From contig JACDOX010000007.1 of NCBI GenBank assembly GCA_014549065.1, forward strand, positions 1,671,621 to 1,735,620: a DNA stretch of 64,000 nucleotides, given 5' to 3'. The position numbers and the translations under genes are program-made. The stretch comes from Cardinalis cardinalis (taxonomy: Eukaryota; Chordata; Aves; Passeriformes; Cardinalidae). Below, piece by piece: positions 35,531-49,100 of the stretch (the first letter of the stretch is position 1; each line of letters opens with the position of its first letter). The notes beneath the pieces are model-generated. The model was not told where the DNA came from, ran no database searches, and saw nothing but the letters and a program-made list of their open reading frames with translations.

Positions 35531-38500
35531 CCTCTTCCACTTAAGAAAGTAATACGTGCTTTTTCTGGCTTATTAGTTTGAGGATACATTGTGGCTTTGA
35601 TAAGACAAATATCAGCACAAGAAATTCTACCAAAGACTTCAGAAGAGCTCTGACAGCACATGGATCCCTTCGCCTATTTAATATATGGTCTCCTCAGACC
35701 TCACAGACCTTCATGTTTCTGAAGCACTCGTAGTTGTAAAACTCTTTCTGAACTCTTTGACTACTCCAAAAATTGAAAAGGCTGCTAAAGAACAATTACC
35801 TGGATTTAACATCCTGTTGTGAAGGGAAGAGGCAGCTTTCAAGAGGTATACCACTTGGGGCTGTCCTCTCTTTTTGTTAACAAAACACTTCAAGGCCTCT
35901 CTGAAAATACAAAAAGAGAAGAAGAAATAATTCACCAAAGAAAATTCCTTTTCTTGGTATTTTCTTTATTTCAATTACACTACAAATTATATTTATGGAA
36001 TGAAGTATGCAAGCACTGGTACTAAGAACCCATGAAGCAGGCTGCATATTTCTATCAGCTTAGTTATTAGCAAGATCAGAACAAGAAAAAAGGGCTTTTA
36101 TTTTAAAATTTTTATAAAGAAATTACAGAAATTTCCTCTAAAATAGACTAATAATTTCTTAGAAAAAAAATGTCAGATGTGCAAAAACATTACTTTATTG
36201 AGACTTTNAAAGATTAAGTGTTTGCATCTTAACTGTGGTATTTCTAAATGTTTTTCAGCTTTCGTAATTCTTTAACTTCCTGTCAGAATGAAACTGAAAT
36301 GTGAACCACACCCCCTCCTGCCATTGTAATTTTTTCCATAGAGAGTACTTGAATGTACTTCTGTTTAAATAAAAAGGAATCCTGGTTTCATGGGGAAGAA
36401 GGAAAAATAGGATTCTATGACAGACACAACCTCTGTAATTGATAAACCAGGACTGAGGTCTGTGTGGTGCAAAACACTTTTCCTTCAGTTTTAGTATAAG
36501 TTTATCTGTCCTTTCAATATCACATTACTAGCGTTCAAGATTGAATCAACTATTAATAACTATTACTTATGTATGTGATGCAAATGCTAGAAATGCACTC
36601 TGGTATTCTGAACGTATCATCATGAATGTTTTTTCATTTATTATTCATCAGTAATTCAGATCAATAAAACTTATTTTAGTTGTTTTTCTGCATTTTTCCA
36701 TGTAGGTCTCTGACTATTTAATTCCATATTTTGTTGAACCCATATCAACACATTTTTTCTGAATTTTTAAACTAGCTGATGGCTTCCATGAATTAGTGTT
36801 ACTTCTCTTACATCTGCTGAGAGTTTTCCTTCAGCATTAGCTTTCATTTTTGATGGGTTAAGATGTTGTAACTATATCAATTATTTTCCCTGTCACATGA
36901 ATGTGAACATCCTCATGGCATACATGCAACTTAAATTGCACAAAANCAAAAATGTCAAAACTTTGAATGTTATTGTATATTACAGTAGAAAATTNTGATA
37001 ACCTATTTGTGCTATAATCAATATAGAAAATTTTATGAATGTAGTTTCCCTTCCTTTAGTAGAGAAAGCAAAAGGTAACATTTAAAAAGGGGGTTTTCCC
37101 ATGAGCAATTTTTTCCTACAGCACCACATAGCTGTTTATTAAACACATAACCTACTCAAAAACATTTTGCCACTCACCAAGTGAAGTGTTGTATTTCAGT
37201 GAGTTAAAGAAATAGCACAGTATCCNCACATGGGGGTTTAATCAATTTAACAAGTCAGCAATCTTGCTCACCCAGCAGGTGTTTGGCAAGAAAGTGCACA
37301 AAACAAGTCCCATTAATACAGGGCATAGTTTATCCTATTTGAGTGCAGAGGGGGTTTCATTTGCACATGGAATTTGCAGTTGAACAGTCTAATTATAACT
37401 AATACCATTTATGTTTTTTAGAAGCTCAAATAATACCTGTGGTTTCCTTAAAACAGCATACCATATTTGAATAAAATTAAAAATGGTACAAAATTTTAAA
37501 GGGTTGGTTCTTGTTGGCCTAAAAATATTTTTTCCCAGTGGATTTTTTGTCATCAAAAAATTTGCAAATTTTGGGTACCTAGAATTATTTTCCTTATCAC
37601 AACTTAATTTACTAGTAGAAAAAAAAACTACCCCCACCCCGATGTTAACTCTTTATCAAGAAAAAATTTAAGCATTATTTTTAGTATTTTTTGTTGGATG
37701 ACTTTATGATATAAATTGAATTTAAGATTAAGATGTAGTGCTTCTCAAAGGTGAGATTACAGAAGCATACAGAATTTTTTATCCTTTTCTAAGACTAATG
37801 CTTCAGCCTTTTATCTTTGCAGACGTCTGATAGTTATCAACACTGTTTTATGGACTGTTGGCATTTCCAGTTCCAACTCTACTTTTTATTTTAATTCACT
37901 GATTCCACTCAACAAGAGAAAAATTTAATTGTTAAAAAATACTTACGGAGAATACAGGTTTAGATTGATCTACACAGGAAAATTTCTTCAATATCACCTA
38001 AGATTTGGATATAAATAAATGTACAAATATTGCCACAGGTATATTTACCATGCAGGTTGTATCCAAAAGGAAGAGATCAGGGCAGTAGCAGTTGGTTCAG
38101 GATGTTTTTGGAGGCTTTGTGCAATACTGGGAAGACAATGATCACTAAAAAAACACATTTAGAAAAATATTTACCATGTGAACAGTTTTTCCTTAAAAAA
38201 ACTGATGAACGATATTAAGAAAGTGTTAGGTACCGAAGACATTTTTTCAAATGTCTTTTATTTAACTTGTTTATTGTGCCNGTCCTTAGCATATGGTTTC
38301 ATGTCTACTACACTCTTTGTGTCATACCCATATGGGAAGAAACCATCAGTGTTTTATTTCATAGGCTTTTTATTCCTCATGATGACCTTGTGTTGTTAAG
38401 TGACAATGCTTAATTTTACAGAATTTTGCAGCATTCTACCTAATTTAAACTACAAATACTCACTGATCAAGTGGGGTAACAACTCCTTCATATCCTTTAA

Positions 38501-41266
38501 AGTCCTCAATTGANTTTTTAGGTTGTCCTTTGCAAACTTAAATTCTCCTTCAGCTTTGGAAAAATGTAAAACTTTTCTGAAGCCTGGAAAGTTAATTTAT
38601 TTGAAATTTCTCAGTAGGTTGAGGAAATCCTACTGCTNTTTGTACAGAATGTCAGCTATCTATGGCTACTTCACAATATCTTGTCCAGTTTTTCATCATA
38701 ATCCCGAAAACATATCCTGAGCCTAAAAATCTTTGTAAAATACTCCCTCCTTTTTTTGGTTAATCCCTAGTGTTTCCATTCCAGGTACCTCTGTTGCTGT
38801 TATACTCAATCACATCTGCCTCTCCATGTTTTAGTCTTCCTCTTTGCCAGTAAAATAACTTGTGAAAACGTCTTTCTGTTTTCATCTAAAGTGATCTGTG
38901 CCTGTCTACCCACATTTTCCATTTTTTGGACATACCCANTCAAAGAGAGATAACTGATATCCTCCTGCGTCAGACACGCTGGCAGTGCTGCAGAATGGGA
39001 TGTCTGTCTTTCATGGCTGTGACAGATAAAACCATGGCATCCAGATTTTTTTTCCCCAGTTCATTCAATTAGAAATACAAATAATACAGGGAACTTCACA
39101 CAGATTGTGAGATGGATATTTCAGTGCTGCAGGGACCACATTGTCAGTCAGAGTATGTTTAACAATTATTTTGCAGTCCATCCCCTCTGCCTCATTTAGA
39201 AAATTGACAGTCTGTCTACANTCTTGCAGACTCATGTCCCCTTTTTTTGGCAGGACCTGGAAAAGTTTTGACCAAAAGACATCCCAGCAACATGAGATCA
39301 GTTACAGACTATGGCTCCTAAAAGTTTATTTTAGTTTTTAACTAACAAAGAAGTATGTTTTCTTTGTAGTCAATCTAAGATGTTTGCAAAGGAAGAGGAA
39401 TTAAACNCATAATTTCTCCTTCTTCTTAATCTTAAACCTAAGCTCACTGGAAATATTGTACTTTTAACATAGGGTGATTATTTCAANTGATCATTTTTCT
39501 CTGGAGCTATCCAGTCTTTTGAGCTGTTGATGACAGCCTTGTGTTCTCCCCTCTTTTCCCATGGTTTCTCNTCCCCTTTCTGGCTGTTTAATAGTAAATT
39601 TGCAGCAATTTTCTTGATGCTTAGGAAATGTGAATAGTTTGAAACTTGAACATCTGCTAATTAATCAATCTATCTTGAGAACCAAATAAATTAATTCCAT
39701 ACTAGAAATAGCTTGAATGTCAAACATAATATGATCCAATGTAGCTAAAAGATGATAAGATTTTCCATCAGTTCTACAGGCATCTCAGGAATATGGATCA
39801 CATTGATGACTCTCAANAGTGTATGTAAATATCTGGGACTTTGAGTTTGGTACTTTGTGCAGGAAAGAAATAAATTTTCTACAGAATTTCAAAAGCACTC
39901 AAGTGTGCAAAAAAATCCATGTCTCTTCATTAATACTAAAGAAGAANTTTCAGTTATTAATATTTTTCCTTTTTTAATGCTGAAATAAATGTGAAATATC
40001 CTGATAGACTAAGAACTAATTATTCCCTTTGAGGGCTGTAGGGAGACTGTTCTTGGTTAGACAAGGTCCTATTCTAANCTGCTGCAAATTATTTATTATT
40101 AATGCATAGAGTTCTTTACTGTAAATATATAATGAATGTCAGAGATTTTTCTCTTAGGTGTGATCTGATTTATATTAAAATAAGGCTACGATCATTGTGT
40201 CTGAATGGCAAAGGAATACAAAATTAAATATTAATTTCTCTTAGTATGTATTTCCATATATCCCTTGGTCCTTCTTTCTTTATGATTTGGAGAAATTTGC
40301 TATGATTGTTTTGTGTTTGAAGGAATATTTGAGGAAAATGAAATCAACAGTTATAAAATAGATTTGATTTTAAAATAAAGTTCTATTTCTTCCTGAGCTT
40401 AACTTGCTTTTGAGTTTATCCTATGTTTTAGTGTAACTAAATTCTTCTGTTTAAGAGATGCAGTGAGTACATCTGAAGAATAGCTAACANCTGCTTACAC
40501 CATAGCAGCACTTTNTCCAAAACAGGCTTATATTGTACAGCATTAAAAATTAATTTTTTTCCNGTAGATTCCCTTATAAGGAGATGGGAATGCCTGTGGG
40601 TTTCTTTTGTACATGTAACTATTTACTGATTACCAAAACCAATTTCAAAGTCCAATAGTGGTGAACAAGAATATTCTAATAACGTTAAGTTATTCAGGTT
40701 ACTAGAGGACAGTTGAATATATTCACTACAAGGTGAAAGATACCAGAGAATATAATTTAAATATTTCAGTTTATTGTAGGATTATTGTAGGATAGCTGTC
40801 CATTTNCCTCACATGGAATGAACTGCAGTAATAGAATTTCTTTTTCATTTTATGAGTTTTTGTTTGTTTTTCTTTTTTTTTAGTGTTAATTGGAATGCTA
40901 AATTCTGTGGAAAAAAATTACTGTTAAAAGGGACATAAATTTTTATGCATTCAAAATGTCAGTCCCCCTTATTTCCCTCTTTTTGCTTCCATCCTACTGA
41001 AGTTTCTTTTCCTTTTTTTCTTTCTTCTTTATTCTGATTATATGTGTTCAAGACAATTGCCAAATGGATAAATAGTACATTTGTTCAGAGTTAGAATCTA
41101 AATCAGAGACTGGCCACCACAACACAATGTCCTCTGTCAGATATTTAAACACTTTTAGATAACAGATACTTCTTTAAACACCAAGAATTCCTGTGGCATC
41201 TTGAAAGCTTGCTGTGTTGTGAAATGACTAAAGTATCATATACCTCACCAAGAAGTCTTCTCTCTG
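35531..41266. other. Unique A+T-rich stretch, no gene seen
   Basis: About 5.7 kb with no recognised repeat and no supported gene. Frames such as 37389-37637 (minus, 82 codons), 38178-38399 and 39141-39341 (plus) carry no recognisable domain. Many N are present in 38-41 kb. Confidence 0.5.
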
Positions 41267-41969
41267 GAATTCCGAAGGGCCTTTGACGTGGTCCCCCCAC
41301 AACACCCTTGATTCTAAATTAGAGACATATGGATTTGATGCATGGACTCTGCAGTGGATGGAGACTGAGAGCAGCCCTGCTGAGGAGGACTTGGAAGGGC
41401 TATTGGGTGAAAAGCTGGATGTGATCAAGGAATGTTCACTTACAGCCCAGAAAGCCAACAGCACATGGGCTGCATCCAGAGCAGTGTGGCCNGCAGGATG
41501 AGGGAGGAGATTCTGCCNCTCTCCTCTGCTCTGNTGAGACCCCNCCTGGAACACTGCATCCAGCTCTGGGATTCCTGCTGCAAGATGGACATGGACCTGT
41601 TGGATTCATTCCAGATGAGGGTAATGGAGAAGATCAGAGGGAGGGAGAACCTTCCCTATGAGGAAAGGCTNAGAGTTGGTGNTGTTCGGCCTGNAGANGG
41701 TTCCNGGGAGACCTTATAGCAGCCTTGCAATATTTAAAGGGGGCCTACACAAAAGATGGGTACAAGATTTTTAGCAGTGATAGGACAATGGACTTTTATT
41801 TTTTTTAAATAAAGAGGACAGATTTAGAGTATATATAAGGAAGAGATTTTTGCAGTGAGGNTGATNAAACACTGNACAGAGAAGAGGTGGATGCCCTGGA
41901 AACCTTCAAGGTCAGATTGGACAAGGCTCTGAGAAATCCAATGTAGTTGAAGATTCNGCTACTCATATA
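41267..41969 (+). mobile_element. CR1 LINE with internal reverse-transcriptase deletion and lost 3' end
   Basis: Near 41270 the codons RAFDVVPHNTL followed by SKLETYGFDAWTLQWM match the CR1 reverse-transcriptase stretch DFSKAFDVVPHNIL...YGFDGW. The frame then runs without a stop into ESSPAEEDLEGLL and the LTAQKAN motif, which lie much further along in full-length CR1. The region between, roughly 130 codons including the catalytic YxDD block, is deleted. Downstream come CTCTGCTCTGNTGAGACCCC (41523), TGCATCCAGCTCTGGG, TTCGGCCTG and GGGGGCCTACAC blocks. The 3' UTR stops at about 41969, within GTAGTTGAAGATTC; the usual octamer tail is absent. A T/A-rich patch near 41792-41812 interrupts it. N-dense. 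Confidence 0.92.
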
Positions 41970-44900
41970 TTTTACTTACACTTTTTTTCTATGTTTTGCA
42001 TAACAAAATTTCTAAAAAAATATCTTAAGGGTGCTTATTTTCAGCTATGCTGGAAGCGATACATTAAAAATAAAGCTTGTATTTTGGACACATAGACATT
42101 TATGTATTGACAAACTGGTTTTTTGGATGTCATTTGGCATAAACTTCAGGTCCTTTTTCTCCAGGAAGTGTTTTCAAATCAGATGGTTTTGTTCATTTGT
42201 TTGAAGTAAAAACATAATACTCCAGAAAAAATAGTAAGCACAAACTCTTAAAATAAAGTTGGCGTACTGAGGCCAGACTGCCGGGAATAGTCTTTTGTTT
42301 TAGTTAAGTCCACTTCCCAGAAAGACAAGCACATTATTTCTTGCTTAAGTTCCTTGATCNTGCTACTCTGATAGATCTGTTGTTAGGACCCACAAGTTGG
42401 TCCTTCCAAATGTGTGTTTATACACTCCAGTGAAGTCATGTTTTGGTTCTTATTTTTGATCCATTGTACAGATTGAAAACTCCTCTACCAACTCACACTG
42501 ATATAATTTCTTCTCTAAAATCATGTGATTACTAATGGACTAGACTGTAAAATGATGCTAGGAGTAGATTCATTTATTGTAGAAAAAGTTCTCCGGGACA
42601 ATTGAATGCTACATTTTCTGTTGCCATTAGATCTGACAGGATAATTTCACTAATTTATGTTATCACTTCTTGTGATCTCAATGTTGTTGAATGTGGTGTT
42701 AGTTACAAATCAATATCAATTAACCTGAGTATAGATTTCTGTCCTTGAATTCAGTAAATCANTGATTACATCTGCTTTAATAATAGATCTAAACAAATGT
42801 ACCTGATACATACAAAATGCGAATGTAGGGCTCTAATAGTAATACAGACTGATAAGTTATCTGAGTGAGATATTCCCAGCATAATTCAATTTTCAAGTAA
42901 TTTAGAAATACATGTATACTGCTACTTCATAGATAAGGTAAATGGCTACCAAGATTCTGTGAGATCTCTAGGATATATAATTTTGGATGCAAGAGCAAAC
43001 CTGGAGCTTTTCTGCATNATTTCCAAACAATATTTTAGAGTTAGGGTACTTAATTCAGTAAACTTCAAGATAGTTTTAAAAAAAGACAGAAATGCACATG
43101 TTAAAGAGTATATTTTTATGAAAGAATATGAAGCCCCTAGACTTTTCCCTTCAATTTATTCTGATTTTTTATTTCTTAAGTGGAAAGTTACCTTTAAGAA
43201 GTTTGCACCTTTAAGCAATNTTTTTGGTTAATACGCTTAGGACATTGTGATACAGTACAACAGACAATGACAACATACATTGAAATTCCAACAATAATTC
43301 TNATTTCTGGATCCATGGTGGTGATTATGTATGGTTTTACTCTTATATTTTTTTTCTTTTTCTTTATACATTTTTAAGTGATATTTTTATGCTTTTTTAT
43401 CACTGTCTTACAANACACAAAAACCTAAATGGCTACTTACCTNCTTTCCCTTGCAANTAGATTGTTCTATAAAAAAAGATACATAGATGTAGGNATTTAT
43501 GAACNCTNATTATTCAGTGTTNTTTCACTCTAATCCTTCCCAAGGGATCTATTAACAAGAACCTTATATTCTGGGGTGAGTCATAAGAGATACAGGTAGA
43601 AGAGTAAAAGTTTTCTGTCTGGTGGTACAGNATACAGGTGGAAGGATAAACTAAAGTAGGTGAGCTGTCTTATATGGAAACCAGATACCTATTTNCATCC
43701 AGTCAAGGCCTAGCTTGACTATGTTTTAACCATTTCAGTTCTTCTTCTGGGGCAGAANAACAGACATTTTCCAAAAAAACTGTTTAAATTTTCTGTCTGT
43801 TTACACATTCACCAGTAAGCAAGTATTCAGAATTGTCTTATGCCTGTGCTCCCATGAAGATCTATCTTATAGGACATTTGCTAGGTAACAGCTTCTTAGT
43901 TACTGTTTTATTCAGAACTGTGTCTGGCTGTTTCCCCCAGTAAAATTAAACTAGTATTGGGTCTGTTTCTCTGGCCCTGAGTCTCTCCCAGCTGCAGATA
44001 TAACTGATTTTACATCTCTCCTCTCCTTGTTAAATTTTAGAACAACTATCTGCTGCTTCATTTAAGAAAATTCCAGATTCAATTGTGACCTGCCACTGGC
44101 CTTATGGAAGTGCATAGCCTGAAGGCTCAGGGTGTGAGGGAGTCAAGATACAATCTCTCTTTATTAGTTCTTCCTGACCCNGGGTATTATAGCAGTCAAG
44201 AAACTTATTTTCTGACACTTATCTCTCTCTGAGTAATATATGGGGAGTTTAGGTACATGACTCACCTGCTACATGTACAGTACATTTAAAAACTGCTTTC
44301 AGTGTTGAAGAATGAATTAACTTAAGCCTTCACTGAATTTGTTGTGGCTTGTTAAGTCAGTGTCTGTGTTTTCTTCACCAAAATTTTATTTCATCTTGAC
44401 TTACTCAAGCTAAAACCCTTTCTTTCAAATGGGCACAGAGCCTCTAGGAACACTAGAAAATTGACCTATGCAATAAATGCTTTTTAGAATATCAGATAAT
44501 GAGCTGTCCAAGACTTGTCATTTTTAACACAGAAATAAAATAGAAAAGAGAACTGGACAGGACAGACCTATTGAGTGTCAATTAGGTTTAAGGTTCAATG
44601 ACAGGATGTAATAAAAGTCACTTTGTGTACAAATGTTGCAATTGATTTTCTGTTTAACAGTATTGTTTTCATCCTTCAGCAATTACTATATCTACTGCTA
44701 ATTTCTTTTTCCTTTAATGCTATTTATAGAATAATTTTCCTTTTTCCTCCCCAGTTTTCTGCCTTTCTGTGCTTACATTGCTCTGATTTTCATACAGAAG
44801 TATTGTGATCTGCAACATCTCTTTTTCTAAATTCCTTGTATTTCAATAAAGGGCCAAAATAATATATCAAGAATGNCACTAGTCCACATCATTGTATTTC

Positions 44901-45115
44901 ATGAAAGTAGTTCACTTGCAGTACAGTGAAAGAGAATCCTTATTCTCTCGAAGAAAACATTACACTTTATTCCAGTGTTTACATAGACAGTTATTTAAAA
45001 CAATCTACGAGATTATTTTTAATTTTTGACTTCTTAATAAAGTGTGACAGGAAATATCTTTTCTTTTTTCTCACAGAAATGTGATTTTGCTGTTTCAGCA
45101 AAAATATTTTGAATC
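41970..45115. other. Unique A+T-rich stretch, no gene seen
   Basis: A 90-codon plus-strand frame (42959-43231) contains N and no recognisable domain. The 43.3-43.8 kb part is unusually dense in N. No repeat family is recognised. Confidence 0.5.
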
Positions 45116-46186
45116 TGTATTAGGTTTCCATGGNCAGGTGTTGATACTGGGAACTTTACATGGGTGGCTTCTNTGAGAAGCTGACAAAAGCTTCCTCTAC
45201 CTCAACAGAGCCTATCCCTGGCAGCTTCAAGATGGATGTGCCATTAGCCAAGGCGGGACCANTTAGAAACTGTGATAACACCTCTGTGATAACATATTTA
45301 ATAAGAAAATGTTAATGTGTGGTTGTAATTCTGGCCAGGGCAAAGCGGGGTGAGATCACCTGAGAGGAACAGCCCTGCAGACACCAGGGTCAGTGAGGAA
45401 GGAGGGGCAGAATGTGATCCAGACACCTCAGCCAAGGCTCCTCTGCAGCCTGTGGTGGAGCTCACGGTGAAGCAGCTGTGCCTCTGCAGCCCCTGGAGGG
45501 CCATGGGGATGCAGAGATCCACCCTCTGGAGGAGCCTCGTGCTGGAGCGGATGGATGCCTGAGATGAGGCTGTGGGTCTGTGAGAGGCCCTCTCTGGATC
45601 AGTCTCCTGGAAAATTTCCTGGGGACATGTGAAGAAAAGAGCCCACACCGGATCAGGCTTCCCGGCAGGACCCTGTAGGGGACTCATGCTGGAGCAGGCT
45701 GTGCCCNCATGGAAGGGTAACCCACATTGCAGCAGTTTGGGGANGAATGTTGCCAATAGGGTGGACTCAAGCTGGAGAAGTTCATGGAGGGCTATCTCCC
45801 ATGGGAGACACTCCATGTTGGAGCAGAGGAAGGATTCCTCTCTCTGAGAAGTGTGTGATCACCGACCACAACTCTCATTCCCATCTCCCTGCACTGCTGG
45901 GGGGAGGAGGTAGAGCTGGGAAGGAGGNAGATGTGGGAGAAAGGTGTTTTTAAGATCTTGTTTAATTTTCTTATTATTCTGCTCTATTTTTGTTTGTAAT
46001 AAATTCAATTAATATCTCTAATTTGAATGTTTTTCCTGTGACAGTATTTGGTGAGTGCTCTCTCCCAGTCTTTATCTCAACCCATGAACCCTTTGTTATA
46101 TTTTCTCTGCCCTATCCAGTTGCAGAGGGAAGTGATAGAATATATTTGGTTGTTTCCTGGAATCCAGCCAGAGTCAACCCACTACA
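45116..46186 (+). mobile_element. Solo LTR of an endogenous retrovirus, family B
   Basis: It opens TGTATTAGGTTTCCATGG (45116) and closes GAGTCAACCCACTACA (46186), the expected TG...CA ends. The terminal nonamers are near-inverted (TGTATTAGG / CCCACTACA). Inside, in order: CTTCTNTGAGAAGCTGACAAAAGCTTCC near 45167, the promoter-like CATATTTAATAAG at 45293-45304, and GGCCAGGGCAAAGCGGGGTGAGATCACC near 45333. A G+C-rich modular stretch follows with repeated CTGGAGCAG-type units (45541, 45687, 45771, 45817), then CACTGCTGGGGGGAGGAGGTAGAG near 45892, AATAAA at 45998-46003, and CTTTATCTCAACCCATGAACCC near 46070. This matches a long avian LTR I recall. No internal retroviral genes flank it. Flanking pentamers differ (gaatc / ctata), so no target duplication survives. 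Long frames inside (45298-45816 minus, 172 codons) follow from the G+C-rich modules and are not genes. Confidence 0.9.
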
Positions 46187-49100
46187 CTATATGGAAAGTT
46201 CAACTCACCTAAAAAGTGTTTGAAACTAAAGTGTTTTTGCAGTGTTTAACCAGCACCTTATTTTTTAAAAGGGTTTTCCATACATAGACAAATGTCACCT
46301 TGCAATCAAGAATATCCATGGATCAGGAACTGTTCTGAAAAATTTTAATTTATAAAAACAGATAGATACAAATGACTGTAAGATTGATGGAGGTACGGTA
46401 AAGATGGAAATAATTATTCTGGTAAACATAATGAGTTCAGGAAGACTTACCATGAAAATTATTAAGATTTTGCACTCTTGTACTCTATAAATTTCAGTCT
46501 TAAAGTGGTAACTTCATCAAATATATCTACCAGNTTTAAAATACAATTCAAATACATAACTATATGAATGATTTCTTTTTTTTTCCTCTCTTTTCCTTTT
46601 TAATATATATCATTGTTAAACACCAAACTCTTCTCCACAGGTTTTATATTTAGAAGCTTATGAGGTCCAAGAGATTTGAAGTGTGTTCAGTGGTCTTCTG
46701 ATGATTCCTGTAAATATTTTAATTTTGTACAGTTGACTTCATGTCATGTAGGCAGGACTATAACCAATAACACCCTGTGTCCCTGTTGAGCTTTANAATT
46801 GAAGTCGCACTTTCAGAACCCTGTCCTAAATTTGGTTTCACAGTAGTCAAATTGCAGCACACAGGTGGCCTCAGGACTAACACCTGAGCTACATCTAATA
46901 ACGCACACATCATAAAATGCCTTTAGTTTTGCACAATTTTCTTTTTGNCTCTTTCATACCTGAAAAATCCACTTTTTTTTTTTTGTAGGTTTATTTTGGG
47001 TCATGTTGGCACAAGCCCCTCTAATCTTACCCTCCTCTCCTTCTCCCTTTTCCTCTCTACTCTGTCTATCTCACCCCATTTCTCTCTCTCATTTTCTTGG
47101 GTGTGTATTCTTCAGCCACTTGTCTTCAGAGGCGTTTGAAACAATGGTTATGAATGACAATGGAATATATCAATCTGCCACCACAGGCTGCTGTGCCCCA
47201 CAGAGAAGAGCTGTCAGTAACCTCCAGAATATTTCCAAGTCTTGTGACCCTTTCCCAAATGCCATCTAATTATTGTCTCACCACACCTCCTTCAAGAATC
47301 CATCTGAAAACTGACATTCCTTAGAATTTCCCATGTGTTTCATCTTCTGCTTCTTTGAGACTTCCCTGTTACATGTTTCCCTCACCCATGTCCCTTCTGC
47401 CTANTATGTAGTTATCCAAGCAATTGCCTGAGGAGTGCCTTGCTTTCTCAAGAAAAGCTGGAACAACCCTTCTTGAGCCCAGTTATACCCTGCCTGAGTC
47501 AATTCTACACTTCTTTAGTCTCCCTTAGGCATTTGAAGGGAAGAAAAAAATATATTGGTTGTAGGAAAGGAAAACATCCTCCTTAAGAAAGTATTTAAAA
47601 CAAAAAATTGAAAAATACTCAAACACTTTTAAATCGTTTTTCATGCGTCTTTCTTAGTGATGAAGGATATATTCGTAAGTTTCTGAGCAACTGGACTGTT
47701 TATAAAAATAAGACAGTATTGTGTTCCTAATGATTACTACCTTTAAGAACATCTGTTGGGAGGATCTATGCCTAGTGTCATTAATAAGCTCATGTTTAAG
47801 AGTATTTATTTCAAATGGAATAAAAATATTGGGTTTTTTCACAAAGGTAGGTATTTATTAGTTTGTAATATGATCTTGAAAATTAAGTGAAGGCAGGGAT
47901 CATTAATGGGTTTCATATTTGGAAAATCTGCTCAAAGTTAATGGATACTTCTTTTTTTAGTATATTCTTGGAATTACTTGTGGGAACACATTTGTCTTTG
48001 ATAAACCATCAGNAAAGTTACTATGAATGGTCTTAGATTTTCTTTGCTTATTTGATGATACATTACACACTCCTTACTCCATGAAATCACAAAACGAAAA
48101 CAATTGGTGAATTTGCATTCCCTGCATGTTGCGTTTGTTTTGCAGACAGGTAAGACATCAGTAACACTTTCAGTGGATAATAAGAGTCTTTCTACCTGCA
48201 GATTCCACAGCAGTACTTTAGTCATGTTTTGTATTTTGTNCCCTAACAATTCTTATGTGAAACAACTTTCCTTTCACAGTTCCCTTCTCTTGCTTTCTTT
48301 GCTACCTAAATGGCTATTGAAATCTTAACATAATTTGAAAATAGAGGTGCAACCCATCAGCTTAGAAGCCTAATAATGACTTTAAATGACAAAGNTTCCT
48401 TTGCTGATTTATTTCAAAGTGTGGTGTTGCTGCTATGCAGCTATTCTTTTGAGAGATGACAACCTATGGCATTTTGTGGTAATAAGGGTAGAGAAAGGGT
48501 TCTTTAAACATATTGTCTGATAAAAATGCCTTTGGGTATGTTTTTAAATGCTGAAACAATAGATCACCAGCATGATGCAAAATTATTAGCTGTGCTTCTA
48601 CTAATTATAGCTGTTTGGGGACAGACAGGTAATTATTGCTTTTCTATTTGTCAGAAAGCTTTAACTTTGTGTTTGTTAGCCTTTTCCCAGACTCTGAACC
48701 AGTGTTTTACCATAGTTCAGTAATATTGGACGACTACAATCATGCAAATAATCTGTTCTATTTGCAAGCAGAATTCTTGATGAGAAGTACTAGATGGACT
48801 AAGAGACAAAGAGGAAATTGCCTTGCTAGGATTAATGTATGAAAGGAGCAATTACAGAAGGAACATGTGTTATCTGCTGGATGGTAGATTAATAATTAAA
48901 AGGCAGATCTGAATCTGCNATTGAAGTGAAAATTTTTTTAATGAAAAAATCTTGAACTGAATGTGCAGTTGAAAGTGAGTGTGATCTGAATTAAAGCATC
49001 ACCAAAGTGAGGCTTCTCTCCACACACTTCACCAAGCCAGGCTGAACTCCTCAGGAGATTGGACTGCATCTAGATAAGGAACAGAAGACTTGTTTCTGAT

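Noticed and set aside
45298..45816. 172-codon minus-strand open frame, the longest in the window
   Set aside because: It lies wholly inside the family B LTR and runs antisense through its G+C-rich modules. No domain is seen; it is an effect of composition.
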